Notes under the pieces: generated by a model
Told to the model about the DNA's origin: nothing
Database searches by the model: none
Seen by the model: only the letters and a program-made list of their open reading frames with translations
Shown: in pieces, positions 1 through 12,143 of the stretch
Position numbering within the stretch: position 1 is the first letter of the stretch
Layout: every line of letters starts with the position of its first letter
Position numbers and translations under genes: made by a program
NCBI GenBank assembly: GCA_009746045.1
Contig: RPFO01000059.1
Coordinates: forward strand, 124,001-188,000
Reading direction: 5' to 3'
Length of the DNA stretch: 64,000 bases
Source: Mesostigma viride
Lineage: Eukaryota > Streptophyta > Mesostigmatophyceae > Mesostigmatales > Mesostigmataceae

Positions 1-3000
1 CCACGCTGGACAAGCGCTTGGTGAGCGCCGCGATCAGCCGCACGCCCGCCTGGGGGCTGGCCTGGCAGATCCTCTCAAAGGACGCCCTGCAAAGAGATTT
101 TCAAGAGATGTATATTGAGAACGGTAAGACAAGTGTAAGTCGCGCAGGAGGCATGCGTGGGGTCAAGGAATGCGGCAACAAGCCAACCTTGCATAAATGA
201 ACGGAGGCTGTCAGCTAGTGGATATCACCATCTATAATTTTGATAGGAAGCTGCTGCAGATTCACAAAACTTTCAATACTTGCATGATATTGAATACCAG
301 AAAAGCAAAGCTGATCTATTCATCTAGAGGTGAAGAACCAGACGGTAGAGGACGAGATGACGTTAGCTGATGTTTTTATTTGCTCATGCAACGCAAGTGA
401 AACACAGTATGACCCCACCGGGACGTGCCGTTGACACTTCTGGCAGTAAACCAGGACATGGGCAGCTGACCGGGACACATCCTGTGATGCAGGGCTGTGC
501 ATAAACCACTAGCCTTGCTGACCGTAACACTCAATTGAATAAATGATGGAACGCTTACCAAGAGAGGTTCGGCAAGAAAACCCCTCTACCACCACTTACC
601 GCGACATCCGCACAACTTATAATCCTGCTCAAAGCGGCATGCGCATGCGCATATTGCTCAACCATATACGTATGGGTGTGGTCTCCGACCGCTCACCACG
701 ACATGCGCACAATGCCTACCACCACTCGCGTGAGCTGGTCTCCGACCGCTCACCACGACATGCTCACAACGCCTACCACCACACGAGTGAGCATGGTCTT
801 GAGCCACTCACCGCGACATGCGCACAACATCTACCACCGCACGCGTGAGCATGGTCTTGAGCCACTCACCGCGACATTCGCACGAGCTCCGCGTCGCGCA
901 CGCACAGTGCCGTGTGGTCATGCGCTCCCTCCGTCAACAAGCTGGCCTCGCCCACCGGCTCGCCCCGCCCCACGCTGAACCGGCCCCCGCTCGCGTCCTC
1001 TGACAAATACGCCGCCCCCACCTCCTCGCCGTCGCCCGCGTCCTCCTCCTCCAAGTCGTCCTCCTCCTCGTCCTCGTCCCTTACTTCTTCCACGTCAACA
1101 TCCATGAGGCTCAGGCTGCCGCTGCGCTTGGGCCCCGCGCGCCACGTGCCGCGCCGCTGCTGCTTAGAGTGGGTGTCGCCGTCGTAGAGTCGCGTGCTGC
1201 TGCCGGGCCCCTGCTTGAACCCCCCGCGGCGCACCAGGGACATCTTGCCCGAGATGAGGACGAAGAGGGAGGACGCGCGCTCGCCTTGGAGGAAGAGCGT
1301 GTCGCCCGTGCGCAGCCACACTGGGGGGGGGGGGGGGACATGTGAGTTGGGGGGCGGGGGGGGGGGGGCGGACATGTGCGTTGGGGAGGTGGGGGCGGAC
1401 ATGTTTTTTTGGGGGGGAGGTGGACATGAGTTGGGTGGGTGGGTAGATCGGGACAGGTATGACATATGGTGGGCCATAATTGTTGGGTATGGGGTCAAAA
1501 GGGGGGAGATTGGTGTTGGTGCAGTGGCAGTATAATAAAAAATCATGACAAGGTTGACTGGTATTCTTGTTGGGTGGTGGTTTGCGCCGGTACATGATTG
1601 GCTTGTCAGTCAGCTGAGTGGCCCATTGAACACAGAAGACACCAAGGGAATGGCATCCTTCTTGTCGAACTACTTCCGCACAACGCCCACGCGCTGCCCC
1701 CATAAGATATGCATGCAGTGGTTGGTTGGGTGACGTCTGCAAGCCGCGCCGCACTCACCTCGGTTCAGCCCCAGCTTGATGAACTGCCGGATGGGCGGGT
1801 AGAGCGAGCGAGCGGCCACCAGGTAGAGCTGTGGGGGCACCGGAAAATACAAAAAGAAATGGAAAATAGAAACCCACAATACAGCACATGGCCGTTCAGC
1901 CCCTAATCACCCCAAAACTCACGCAAAAATAGGAAAACACAGCATTAGGAAGCTGACGCACAACCGTGTCTTTGTGCACACATACAACTGGCTATAAGCG
2001 CTCAGTTGTGCCAAGCCCTTTATACATTTCAGTGCCACCTCAAAGGTTACACCGTCAATCTGTCACCTCCTCCCAAAGTGGCCAACTTCTCAAAACTTCA
2101 GAGCAAATACCTGCAAACTGCCCCCCCTCCCGGTATGTTGATATGAATACCATCTTCGGTGCATGGCAAAACACAACAAAGCACCCTCAAAACATTGCCC
2201 CCCAGCTACTGGCAGATGCGCATGCATGTTGATGCACACGCCTGTGACCAAGCCCCACATTGATAGAGCCCTTTGCCCACAACGCACATCAACGTAAAAT
2301 ACGGACCATGCCCACACTCCACTCCGAACAGAAACCTCTCCCTGCGACTCGTTGAAGCACAGAAGGATCCACAGCCATTTGCCCACGCCCCATGCCAAGT
2401 GCAGACTCTTCATGCAGCAGAGATCGATCAAACACTAGACCATCCATGCAAACACAACTACCCTTATCGATGTACAATTGTATGCAAGCCCCTTTGCCCA
2501 CAAGCCACATCAAGGCAGATCCCTTCCTGCCCACCCCCAACATCTCACAAACTTGTCCCAGCGATCCGCCCCCGCCAACAAATGCACACCCTCTGCCCAC
2601 TCCATCCAGACATTACAACCCACATCAATGTACACGTCGAGCGAGGACGCGCCGAGCCGCTCCAAGTCCTCCACGCAGAAGCGGGCGACGGTGGACGCTT
2701 CCGCCGCCGTCACCTGCCGCCGGCATGAGCGCGCACGCAGGTCGCGTGCACAACCAGGGCGTGACCGCGCACACACAAGGGGCGTGGGCACAAATAAGCA
2801 TGGGTGAGACCAGTGCATGTGTGACGTGATTACGAGCTAGGAAATCTAAATGGTAGATACTTCATCTGCCGCGGCAAGACGTGGCGACGCTGCATTCCAG
2901 TACATGGAGCCGTCCTGTGCAAGTGCATGGCAGATAGGCCGCCTGAGCTTGCTAATGCACGGTCACACCCTAGTCCGCTGCCCTAGCATGCACGATCACA

Positions 3001-6000
3001 CCCTTGGCTGACATTTCTAGCGAGACGCGCGGGAATACATGCAAGATATACTCCAGTTGTATACATGCAAGTCATACACGAGATCTCCACTTTGTAGCGC
3101 ACAGCACACCACCCACCGTCGCGCCTCTCCCCGTCCCGGTGAAGAACGAGGCCGCCCCAACGATGGCGAGCGGCTTGACCACGTCCGCACCCCGCGGCCG
3201 ATGCGCTATCTCCCCTGGTGTCGACACAGGCGGGTGCCCGATGCCTCCACCTCCGGCCGCCCCTTGCCGCCGTGCCCCACCAGCAGCAGCACCAGCGCCC
3301 GGCTTCTGTTCCGGTGAGCTGCCGCTAGAGTCGGCCGCATGCCTCTCCGCCGCGGGGGCGTGGTCCACGTAGAGCTTCCCCGTGAGCAGGATGTAGAAGC
3401 AGAGCGCGTCCTCATCCTGGTGTTGCGTGTGCCAGGGACAGGCACGGACCAAGGAGGCGACGAGCCAGTAAACAAAGGATGAGGGTGCCCGCGGTGCAGG
3501 GGCAGATGCACAGCAGTGGCAGGTGGGGCTGACGTGCGGTCACGAGACATGGTGACTGTTGGTTGATATGAACATCAAGACACAGCTGCGCTTGTGCAGA
3601 CCACATGTCGGACCACAACGTCAACGCCGCGACTCCGAATGAAAAACGAGACCAATAAAACTCGCCAGCACCAATGGTGCCAGCTGTGACTGCCACACCT
3701 GCAGCAGATGGGACACGACCCACGGCGCAGCGAGCTTCAGATATGCATGCTCAGATCTCAGAAGGCAGCTGGAGCACGAAGAATGGTCTGACGCTGGACA
3801 TAAGGAGCACTATCTATCTAAGCATGACATCTCGTGCACGTGCATGGAAGGATTCAAAGGTGAACTGGCATTCATAAACACTAGAGCTGGCCGTCAAATA
3901 CAACCCACATACGCTGCTTGGCGCGTGACCCCCTATCAGCTAGCCGCACCATCCAAACACCTAGCGATCTGCTGACATGGAGACCTGGCCAGCAGCCCTG
4001 GTCGCAGGTGTTGGACCGGGCCAGAAGGCACAAAACAAGCAACGACCTGGTCTCACCTTTTCATACAAGACGGAGCCGCTGGGCAGGTCCAGCCGCACCA
4101 CCTGCAGGGGGTGCCAGCATCCCAAAACCAGTGGGCTCACAAAGATGAGATCGGAAACCATATGAGTACGAAAGGGAAACAGGAATGTGGGAGGGGACGT
4201 AGCAGGGAAACATGAGTGGGCGTCCCTAGCAAAAGGGGGGCACTTGTCCTATTAACTAGATCTGCGTAGTCCTATTGCAGGCATGAACCACCCTGGAAAC
4301 TGCTGCCCTGCCAGCTGCTGTCGCTGCTGCTGCCACCGCACTCACCGCTAGTTCCCACCGCACTGCGCTGCCACTGATTTGAAGTCGCCAGAAACACGCT
4401 TGCCCACCTCATCTACACTGGCCTGCGTAGCAATCCACACGCCCAAGCAATCCGCTGCTCTAGTCAAAATGCAACATAGAACTCCGATTACATGACTTGA
4501 TCGGATATGCGGCGGGATGATTCATCCTAGAGGGAGGCCCAGGAAGGGCGTGACTTAACCCCCATGGACACGGGCCTTAATTTTGAACGCCACAAATGGC
4601 AGGCAACGGAAGTGATTTCAGCTAGACGTGTCTACCCCACCAAAGAACATGAAACCTCCTCCAACCCCCACACCTCCTGGTTGGTGTGCAGGAAGCTGTG
4701 CCACCGCGCCAACCGCTCCGTACTCTCCCACTCGTCGTCGCTCCAAAGACCCGCCTCTGCGTCCCCCATGGGGGCCACCGCAGGGTGCGCCGAAGGGGTA
4801 ACCCCAAGACCCCGTGCACCATCCCGGAATGAAGGGGCCACCGATGGCTCCGCGTGGCCCGCTGTCTCCCCCGCCCCGCCCTCCAACGCTGACGAATAAG
4901 GCCGCGGGGGTATCGCTGGCCGCAGCCAGGGCGAGTGCACCACCTCGGCAGGCCCCTGCTCCCCCTTGACAGCAGGTTTGTCAACATCAGCGCGGTGAGA
5001 AGTCGCGGCACCACTCGCCCCACGGTCCACCCCACCCTTCTCCCTCGTCGATGCCGGGGCAACCTCGACCCTGACCACCTCCCCCTTGTGCCTGCGTGTC
5101 TCCTTCCGCCGGCGGGCCTGGGACCCTGGCTGCGCGCGGGGGGATGGGATCTTTGACGCAGACTTGGACAGCGGAGAGATTGGCGGGAGCGCCGCCTGAG
5201 CGGCGACCAGGGTGTCCGTGCCCGTGGGGCCGCCAGGTGGCAGCACGTCGAGCGCCAGACCGGAATCGGACATCCCCGCCACGCTGCTGGCCGAGGAGGA
5301 GGACCGGTGGTCCCGCGCCGTCTCGTATCCGGTGTCAGAGGTGGCATCGGACTCAGCCTCATGGGAGCTGTGGTGGGTGGATCCAGGGGACGAGGGCTCT
5401 GATTTGTCCGAACGCACGCCCAGCGCGAGCTCATGTGCCAGCGATGATGGCTGGGACTTGGCGGGCGGCGGGCGCGGCGGCAGCGATGGCACGTCGTTGG
5501 GGGAGGCGTTGATGTCGGGGCGGCGCGGGCGGATGCGGAGGACCTCGGGGAAGTCCACAAAGTCGCCGCAGTGGAGGAAGTCCTGCAGCACAAAGTGGGC
5601 AACGCGCCACAGCCGCGCGATGGCCTGCCGTGCACATTCGCACGAGAAGCAGAGAAAGCGGTGTAGAGGCAGCAAGTATTTCAGCACAGCCAGGACTATT
5701 ATGTCACGATTTTTGAGGTTGGAAGCTGGGGTCGTAGCTTGTACAAGACAAGGGTTGGCTACAAATGTCCACACACGCTCACCTGTGCACTGCCACCATA
5801 GTCCGGCTACACAGTATTCAATTAAACACTACATGGGGCCATGGACTGACACAAAAAAATGCCAAAGTAGGTGACCGTGCAGGCCAGATCCCAGGCACGC
5901 AGGGCAAGCGAAAATGGGCTGATTGGATTTCCCCAGACCACGCGGGTGCCATCCTCATCTCTCCACTGTGAAAGCAGGTCCACCGAGGACAGTTCTTTCC

Positions 6001-9000
6001 AGTACACAACCCCTACATACAAGGCTGCTTGCCCTCACCTGTCGCACATAGAGGTCCAACGTGTGGGGCTTGTTCTTGATGAAATTCTGCAAGGGCGAGG
6101 GGGGGGGGGAGGGGGGGGGGCATCAACAAACAGTGCGCGAGATGCGTTTTTATGGGCACGTCATACAATTGTCATGGGTGGCGAACCTCACAGGGTTTCA
6201 TTATGAGCTTTGTGCGTCAATAGATATAACTTGCTTCCTCCGCAGCTTGTAACACGTCGCAGTGGCAAAGGGAGCCTTCGAATCAGGTACCGTGCAACTT
6301 ATACATGTAAGGGAATGCGATGGACATACGACACTCAACTTCGCTGACGAGATGAAGCAGTGCCCTCTAGTCCTACATCACCAACAGAGCATGATGACAA
6401 GAGAAAGGTACCCCACACACACACAACAACATGGCACGATGACAAGAGTCAAGGTAACAATCCCCCCCAACATCACTGAGCTGTACAATGCTCTGGTCAA
6501 CCCTTCTGTGCCACGTTACCCGCCGACTGAGGCACGGTTACAATCAATAAATAACCACTATGGCCACCCTTCCCCCCACCAACACACACATACCAGGAAC
6601 AGCTCCCTCGACACGCACACGAGCACCGCGCCTTGCTCCTGCGCGATGCAGGTGACGCTGCGGCGTGCACGGTCCAAAACGTCCAAGTCCCCCACGCTCT
6701 CGCCCGTGTACAGCACGTTCATGAGTGCAAGGCGAGGCGAGCCGGAGCCCTGTTCGGGGGACAGGTGGCTGTTGGACGTGGCGGGACCCGAGCGCTGGTT
6801 GGTGCGCTCCCCCCCCTGTGGATGGTCAAGCAAGGATGGGCAACGGAAAGGGAGTCTCTTTTTAAAAGGAAATCGAAGAAGAAAGGCGTGTCGTGGATCT
6901 TAACTTGGATGCATACTACCATCAGTTCAAGTGCTCAGTATGACCCGATTATCCCGGCACCGCGTGAGCAACCCCTGGTAGGGGCAGGCGTTGCCCAGTC
7001 CAGAATCTTAACACCCATGTGGGGGGGACGCGTGCAGTAATCACCACACAAGCAGAGGAGCAACATGAAATACTGTGCTTAATTTGTGCTTCGGCAAACC
7101 AACTTTTGCACCCTTCGCCCTGCACTTCAACTGCTACTCGCAAAAGTAGAGAGCTGGAAAGCGGGATGGGGGAGGGCGCACTAAAAGGTTCATCAACAAC
7201 CCTCCAATAGTTCACCAGCAACCTGGAAGATTTGCACCCATGTTGCAACCAAAGAAGGGATGATTGTCAGCAACGGTCCCCTCCAAATGCTGTGTGGACA
7301 CTGTCTCAATCATTACATAGCTTGAAAAACCTTACCTTACCGTACCTGTCATGGCCCCCTTAGCACCGCTGCAACACCACACAAAACATGCAGCCAACCC
7401 GCAGTGTTCACCCACCTCATGGCAGTGCTGCGCGGAGGCTGGTGCCATGCGCACGGTCTCATCCAGGTACACGCCGAGGCTGCCGTTGGTCACCACGTAG
7501 ATGCCAGAATCCGACGGCTCACCAATGCGGAAAAGGACCTGCCGCGTTGCGTGCCGGCGCCATGAGCGCATAGAAAGAGTAGCATGGCCAAGCACAAGTT
7601 AACGCGCAGATGGTGGCACGCACAGGCACACAGCAAGCACGCAGATGGCGGCCAAGCATCCAGGCAGGCAAAGGAGCTGGTGAGCAGGCTGCTGCGTGAG
7701 ACTGCCGCGCCGCTAGGAAAGACAAAGCGCCTGCGATGCGAACACAGATTAGCTCACAATCTCTACCTGCACCCTGAAACAGGAATGGACTCCCGTTGGA
7801 GGCAAGTGGAAAGGCTTGTCCCACACCAAGGCGACGTTCGTGCACACAGATACACAAGCAAGCTACCACCTCCCGCCCTAACCTCGTACGGCTGCACACC
7901 CATACCAACAGTTGGTCATTTCCTGCAAGACACTATGGCTGCCGTCTACCTGCCGCATCACATCTGCCACCTGCCACATGCCGCCTGTGTCACACACCAA
8001 AGGAGCAAAAGCCTTTTTCCGTCAAGAACAGGAGGGAAACAAACGCTCGGCTGCACAGTGGGTCCCAGGTGAGCATCGGATGATGTCAACGCACTGTGGT
8101 TGCACTTCTCTACGTTCCTAATAAATTAATTAATTAATGGTTGCACTTCTCCCCCAGCAACAACCACACCCGCACGATTCCTTGACACCCTAGACAAGCA
8201 CGCCACCGCATACAGAAGCACCTCCCCCCGCCACAAGGACACCCGGCACCACGCAACCTATCGTATCGGTGGCGATGGCGCGCGAGCGATGGCGCGTGAG
8301 CGATGGCGCGTGAGCGATGACGACCCTTACACCAGACAAATGCAGCGCACAAACTAAATGATCTCGACCCACTAATCTCTCTCATCACAGACGCACCTCC
8401 CCCGGCGCGAGCGTGAGCCACTCGACCCGGTTGAACAGCTCCCGGCTCTCCTCCAGCTCCAGGCATGCAAAGAACTTGGTGGTCGAGAAAAAGTCGGGCG
8501 CGTGCGCGCCGTGGGGGGTCACGGCCTCCTCCCACTGGACCTGGGCTGAAGCCCCCTCCGAGGATCCCTTGCTCCCTGGTATGTGCAAGTGGCGGAAATG
8601 GCGCTTGAGGTGGTCCCCGCCATCGCCCGCGGTGGCAGCATCCGCGCCCTCCCCTGCTGTCTGCGCGGTGGCATGAGAGCCGGGGGCATCGCCCTCCAAG
8701 CTGGCACGGGGCGGCATGGTTGCGCGGGTAGAGTTACGAGGGAGCCGGTAGAGAGGGCAAGCAGGGCGACGCCAGTAGAAGATGGTTGTTAGGACGAAGC
8801 CAGTGGAAATTACCATTAGGAGGAGGCCAGTAGGCATGGTCATTACGTTGCGTGGAAGAGTAGGGTGGGGAGTGGCCAGGGCCAGGGCCAGGGCCAAGGC
8901 CAGGGGCAGGGGCCAGCCTAGGTGCATAAAAGTGTGCTTGGGGTATGCCGTGGACTGGGGAAACCTTGCAGCATCTCGCACAAATAAAAGTTTGTAGAGG

Positions 9001-9026
9001 TGGTGCCACATCCATTTAGGGGGCAT
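1..9026 (-). CDS. Neuropathy-target-esterase-like patatin phospholipase, N-terminal regulatory half (partial, multi-exon)
   Basis: NTE-family (PNPLA6/7, NTE1) proteins are ER-anchored lysophospholipases with an N-terminal membrane helix, three cyclic-nucleotide-binding-like domains and a C-terminal patatin domain. Exons in transcript order: 9026-8397, 7538-7416, 6815-6594, 6086-6039, 5624-4674, 4101-4057, 3416-3117, 2713-2624, 1828-1759, 1320-870, 86-1. All junctions are GT-AG and phases agree. Domain 1 (LAPGEVLFRIGEPSDSGIYV) spans the first exons and is followed by the IARLWRVAHFVLQDFL helix. A 317-codon Ser/Pro/Arg-rich linker (4674-5624) comes next. Domain 2 includes LPSGSVLYEK and DALCFYILLTGKLYVDHAP. 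Domain 3 includes TGDTLFLQGERASSLFVLIS, an acidic insert, and GRGEPVGEASLL followed by VRDAELVRMSR. The last exon (ERICQASPQAGVRLIAALTK) is the helix that follows domain 3. The patatin domain would lie left of position 1. The start could be the ATG at 9026 or at 8843, just before the hydrophobic segment GLLLMVISTGFVLTTIFYW. The acidic and Gly/Ala inserts inside domains 2 and 3 are unusual. Family call is firm; exon ends are my own reading. Confidence 0.
1321..1440. repeat. G-rich tract in an intron
   Basis: Runs of up to 12 G alternate with GGACATG-type words directly beside the splice acceptor of the exon ending at 1320. On the transcribed minus strand this is a C-rich polypyrimidine stretch, which suits a splice acceptor. 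A similar G-rich tract sits beside the 6086 acceptor (6100-6120). Confidence 0.6.
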
Positions 9027-9029
9027 CCA

Positions 9030-9886
9030 TTATGGCGAGCCAACAATTGCTAGAAGAAGTGTGGTTGAAAAGGCTGCAATGGCTGACAAGCCGCAAAATC
9101 CAGTAGCCTTTTTGCATCCCTTGGAAAAAGAGCAAATTTACTGCCACCTCTGGCATCCGCGATACTGCCTCATCATGAGCTAGATAGCATAATCTAATTG
9201 CCCCAGGTCAAGGGATGCCATTGGCATGCGTTTTCCCCTCACTATGCACTGGTAGAATAAACGATACCAGGCGGACAGACAGCCTGAGCACCCAGAGCAG
9301 GCTTGTAGTATTCGCTTGCCATTGTTTTGCGCGGGGCTACTCAATTGAGACACATTTGTTGGCCTGCATGTCTCATGTTCGAAATGCAGCTGCCATTTTT
9401 CTACCACCCAACTGATTGCCAGGTTAGCACTTGACGTTGCTTGTCATGAATTGTACCATCATGACTAACTACCCACGGGTCATCCTCACCATAAAAGACA
9501 AGGACAAAGCGCTTGCTAGCTGCAGGGGCTCAACTTACCGAAAGAATTGAATGCCAGCCAAATCCACGACCTAGAATAGGGTCGTCTATATTTATTCACC
9601 TCCTCTATGATACGCAGACAGCTTAGCCAGGCACGCAGATGAAGGCATAGATTAAGGTATAGACACCAGATAACGGAGCCGAAAAACCGCTCGTTAGCAT
9701 AGGGACATCGAGCTAAGGAAACGAACACCACGGATGCAAGTTGGGTTCGCACACTCAGTATCCCCTTCCCATAGGTAGCGTTGAGATTGATAAAATGCAA
9801 CAGCGGGCCAATTTCCACGGGGCACACATCAATACGTAGACACTCTGCACAAGAAAACTTATCTCTTCTTGTTGGATTGACGCCGA
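9030..9886. other. Intergenic stretch, no supported gene
   Basis: This is upstream of the NTE-like gene. Only short, unconnected frames without recognisable domains were seen. It presumably contains that gene's promoter, but I could not identify a defined element. Confidence 0.4.
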
Positions 9887-10159
9887 CTAGACGTACCCAA
9901 GCTCAGCATCCACGTCAGCGACAGTCGTCCCTAACGTCCCCGCTCTATGCTCAGGTGAAGAGATGGACTCCCCAACAGTGTACATGTCCGACTGGACAAT
10001 TACCGCGGGATTTAAGGAGGGGAAAAATTTGATCCATTGTCTCCTAACGCCACCACCCGTGTATGCGTCCGCAGCTGCCAAGCCCAGAGCAAAAGTGGCG
10101 CCAACAGCTGCTGCTCCGACAAGGAATTGGCGTTTTGTTCTCCGCGACATCCCTACCAT
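9887..10159 (-). CDS. Small hypothetical membrane protein
   Basis: This is an 87-90 codon ORF with alternative ATGs at 10159 and 10150. The product begins with a short Arg/Lys-rich segment (MSRRTKRQF), followed by about 20 small hydrophobic residues (LVGAAAVGATFALGLAAADA) and a polar C-terminal part of about 55 residues. That pattern fits a signal anchor or organelle-targeting peptide. A TTAATTAAT tract lies just upstream of the start at 10167-10175. I do not recognise the family. It could also be the first exon of a longer gene. Confidence is low because there is no homologue or spliced context. Confidence 0.35.
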   Translation of the reverse strand: MVGMSRRTKRQFLVGAAAVGATFALGLAAADAYTGGGVRRQWIKFFPSLNPAVIVQSDMYTVGESISSPEHRAGTLGTTVADVDAELGYV

Positions 10160-10175
10160 ATGCGCAATTAATTAA

Positions 10176-11022
10176 TGAGCATTTCCTTCCCAACTAAAAA
10201 CAAATAAACCTCCATAGGCTGACCCGAACGCCATCGATCAACTTCGGATAAAGTGATTTGAAGGATGCCGAGAATTCCGGACTTGCGATGGCGTGGAATT
10301 TCGTTTCCATCCAACCGTCTCGGCGTTCCATAGCCTGCGCTTGGTCAAAACTGACTGTGACGCATGGCGGATCCCGTTGCTCCGAGCGTTGCTCTCGTGA
10401 CGCATGGCGTACGGCAAGGATACGGCTATATCTGCCTGCCGAAATGGCAGCATTAAATGCGCAAGTTCTGAACTCGTACCGTACTTAGGCACTTCCCTTT
10501 AATTTTCCCGCCAAAAATGTGTTGCTCGCCAGGCGCCGCGCCCTTGGCTGGCGCCTCGTGCTTCCCTCCTCCCGGGTTTCGTGCCACCAAACTCCTAACC
10601 GTACCTTCACCAAACTCCTAACCGTGTACCTTCATGCACGCACGCATGACTGCACCTTACCTTCCACTCTTGTGTTCAGTATTCTATACATTCACTACAC
10701 GAAGCCTGCACATACACGAAGCCTGCATTGCGCTCGAGGTCCCTTTTCTGTTTTAAACCATGGCCTTGAGCTTTCCGCTCATCAAAACTGTCCAAGGGCC
10801 TCAGCAGGGTACAGTACAAGTTGTAAAGCCTTACAAATTACGCTGGGCAGGGCTGTCGCTAACATGATGTCGGAATGACAATTTATTTTACCGAGCGTGC
10901 CCTGCCAAGCGTCATTTGTAATGCTTTACAAGTGTGTACGTATGACAGTCCATGAAATAAAAGAAATCCTAGTCCTCAAACCCAGGCCCTACGGTGAATT
11001 TTTCGGCAGGCCAGGCTACACA
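10176..11022. other. Intergenic stretch, no supported gene
   Basis: The sequence contains a small direct repeat (ACCAAACTCCTAACCGT at about 10588-10625), scattered AT-rich stretches and short frames only. Nothing coding is supported. Confidence 0.35.
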
Positions 11023-11049
11023 TCATATGGCTAGCTGACAAACGCTCAC

Positions 11050-11509
11050 CTGATACGCCGCCAGGATGGTACCCCCTTCAACATAAACTTCAATCGTAGC
11101 CACGTTGCAATGAAGAGTAGCGTGTGGGCTGTTTTCCAACACGCACTTGGCAGCCATGGCTGGCGTTATGCGCATACAGAGCGTCATAATCGTGTCCGGC
11201 TTGGCGCCGCTGTCAATATCCTGCACGCATGAGGAGCGCCAACCGAAGCTGCAGATATCTTGCTCAATTGATTTTTTTTTTTTAACCAAGAGCGTGATAA
11301 GCAGATTTATGGCAGCGTTTTCCAAGTTGTAAACAATATCTAGACAACACCTAGAACGTAGAACAATACCTAGAACGTAAATTATCAAAGTATAACAAAA
11401 GGGGAAAACGTACCCATTCATCGCTTGTAATGTTCACATATGACAAGGCCCTGCATGCCGTTAACATGAGTCCTAAATAAATAACGGCTAGAATCACGGC
11501 CCTAGCCAT
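11050..11509 (-). CDS. Possible secreted protein, partial two-exon model
   Basis: The ATG at 11509 opens a typical signal peptide (MARAVILAVIYLGLMLTACRA), then SYVNITSDEW, and the frame reaches a GTACGT donor at 11413. Further along the same strand, about 11050-11266 encodes a cysteine-containing stretch (SFGWRSSCVQDIDSG, then LCMRITPAMAAKCV, ending GGTILAAYQ) that reaches a GTGAGC donor near 11049. The obvious acceptor (TGCAG near 11266) does not keep phase with the first exon, so either an intermediate exon exists or a weaker acceptor is used. More exons would lie to the left. The family is not recognised and the model is tentative. Confidence 0.3.
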
Positions 11510-11714
11510 GATGATAGTGCCTATGAAATGAAATCGCAAGCCGCGACGTTCTTCACGAGGATTGCAGTCGGCTAGTTGCGGCCATGATCACCAGAGGTCG
11601 CATCGGCGAATTTGACCCAAGTCCTGCTTGCTCAAAATTTGGCGCCTTTTGCAAGCCACACTTTTACGTCGGTTGGAGTTTTACGCCGCACCAGTGGGTA
11701 GCTGTCAAGTCGCG

Positions 11715-11812
11715 CCGCGCCCAGCCTTGCGCACTCCCAGCCTCGCGCACTCCCCAGCCTTGCGCACGCCAGCCTTGCGCACGCTGCGCCGCGCCCAGCC
11801 TTGTGCATCGTC
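11715..11812. repeat. Short GC-rich minisatellite (CCAGCCTTGCGCAC)
   Basis: About five imperfect copies of a 14-18 bp unit containing CCAGCCTTGCGCAC stand in the space between the minus-strand secreted-protein model and the plus-strand LRR gene. Confidence 0.6.
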
Positions 11813-12143
11813 TGAAGAAATCAGTGTCTGATGTTTACAAAAACTCGATTTTTTTCGTGAAAATTAATGGTGTTTGTGCAGTCCCGCACTTGGTCATACA
11901 CTAATGGTGTATCTTACCGGTAATGCTTTTGGAATTAGTAACTATACGGTGAAGGCGTCATCTTAGTCCGTGTTGCTAGCGTTTTACGTTTTCTGTATCG
12001 CGATAGCTTGTCTCTAGCCACAGGTGGTCGATATCGCCTGCCGCAGGCTGTTCTGTGAGGTCGGAATACAAGCCTTACATTCACTGGTTGCCGCCTCTCA
12101 CCAAGCCTAGCGGATCTGGAAGCCCCAAACCATCATTTAAGCC

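Noticed and set aside
4622-5635. Arg/Pro-rich 337-codon minus-strand frame
   Set aside because: It is a shadow of the NTE-like linker exon (4674-5624), whose other frame joins in phase with flanking exons and with the family.
5212-5874. Plus-strand 220-codon frame
   Set aside because: It is antisense to the NTE-like linker exon, is low-complexity, and runs into an intron.
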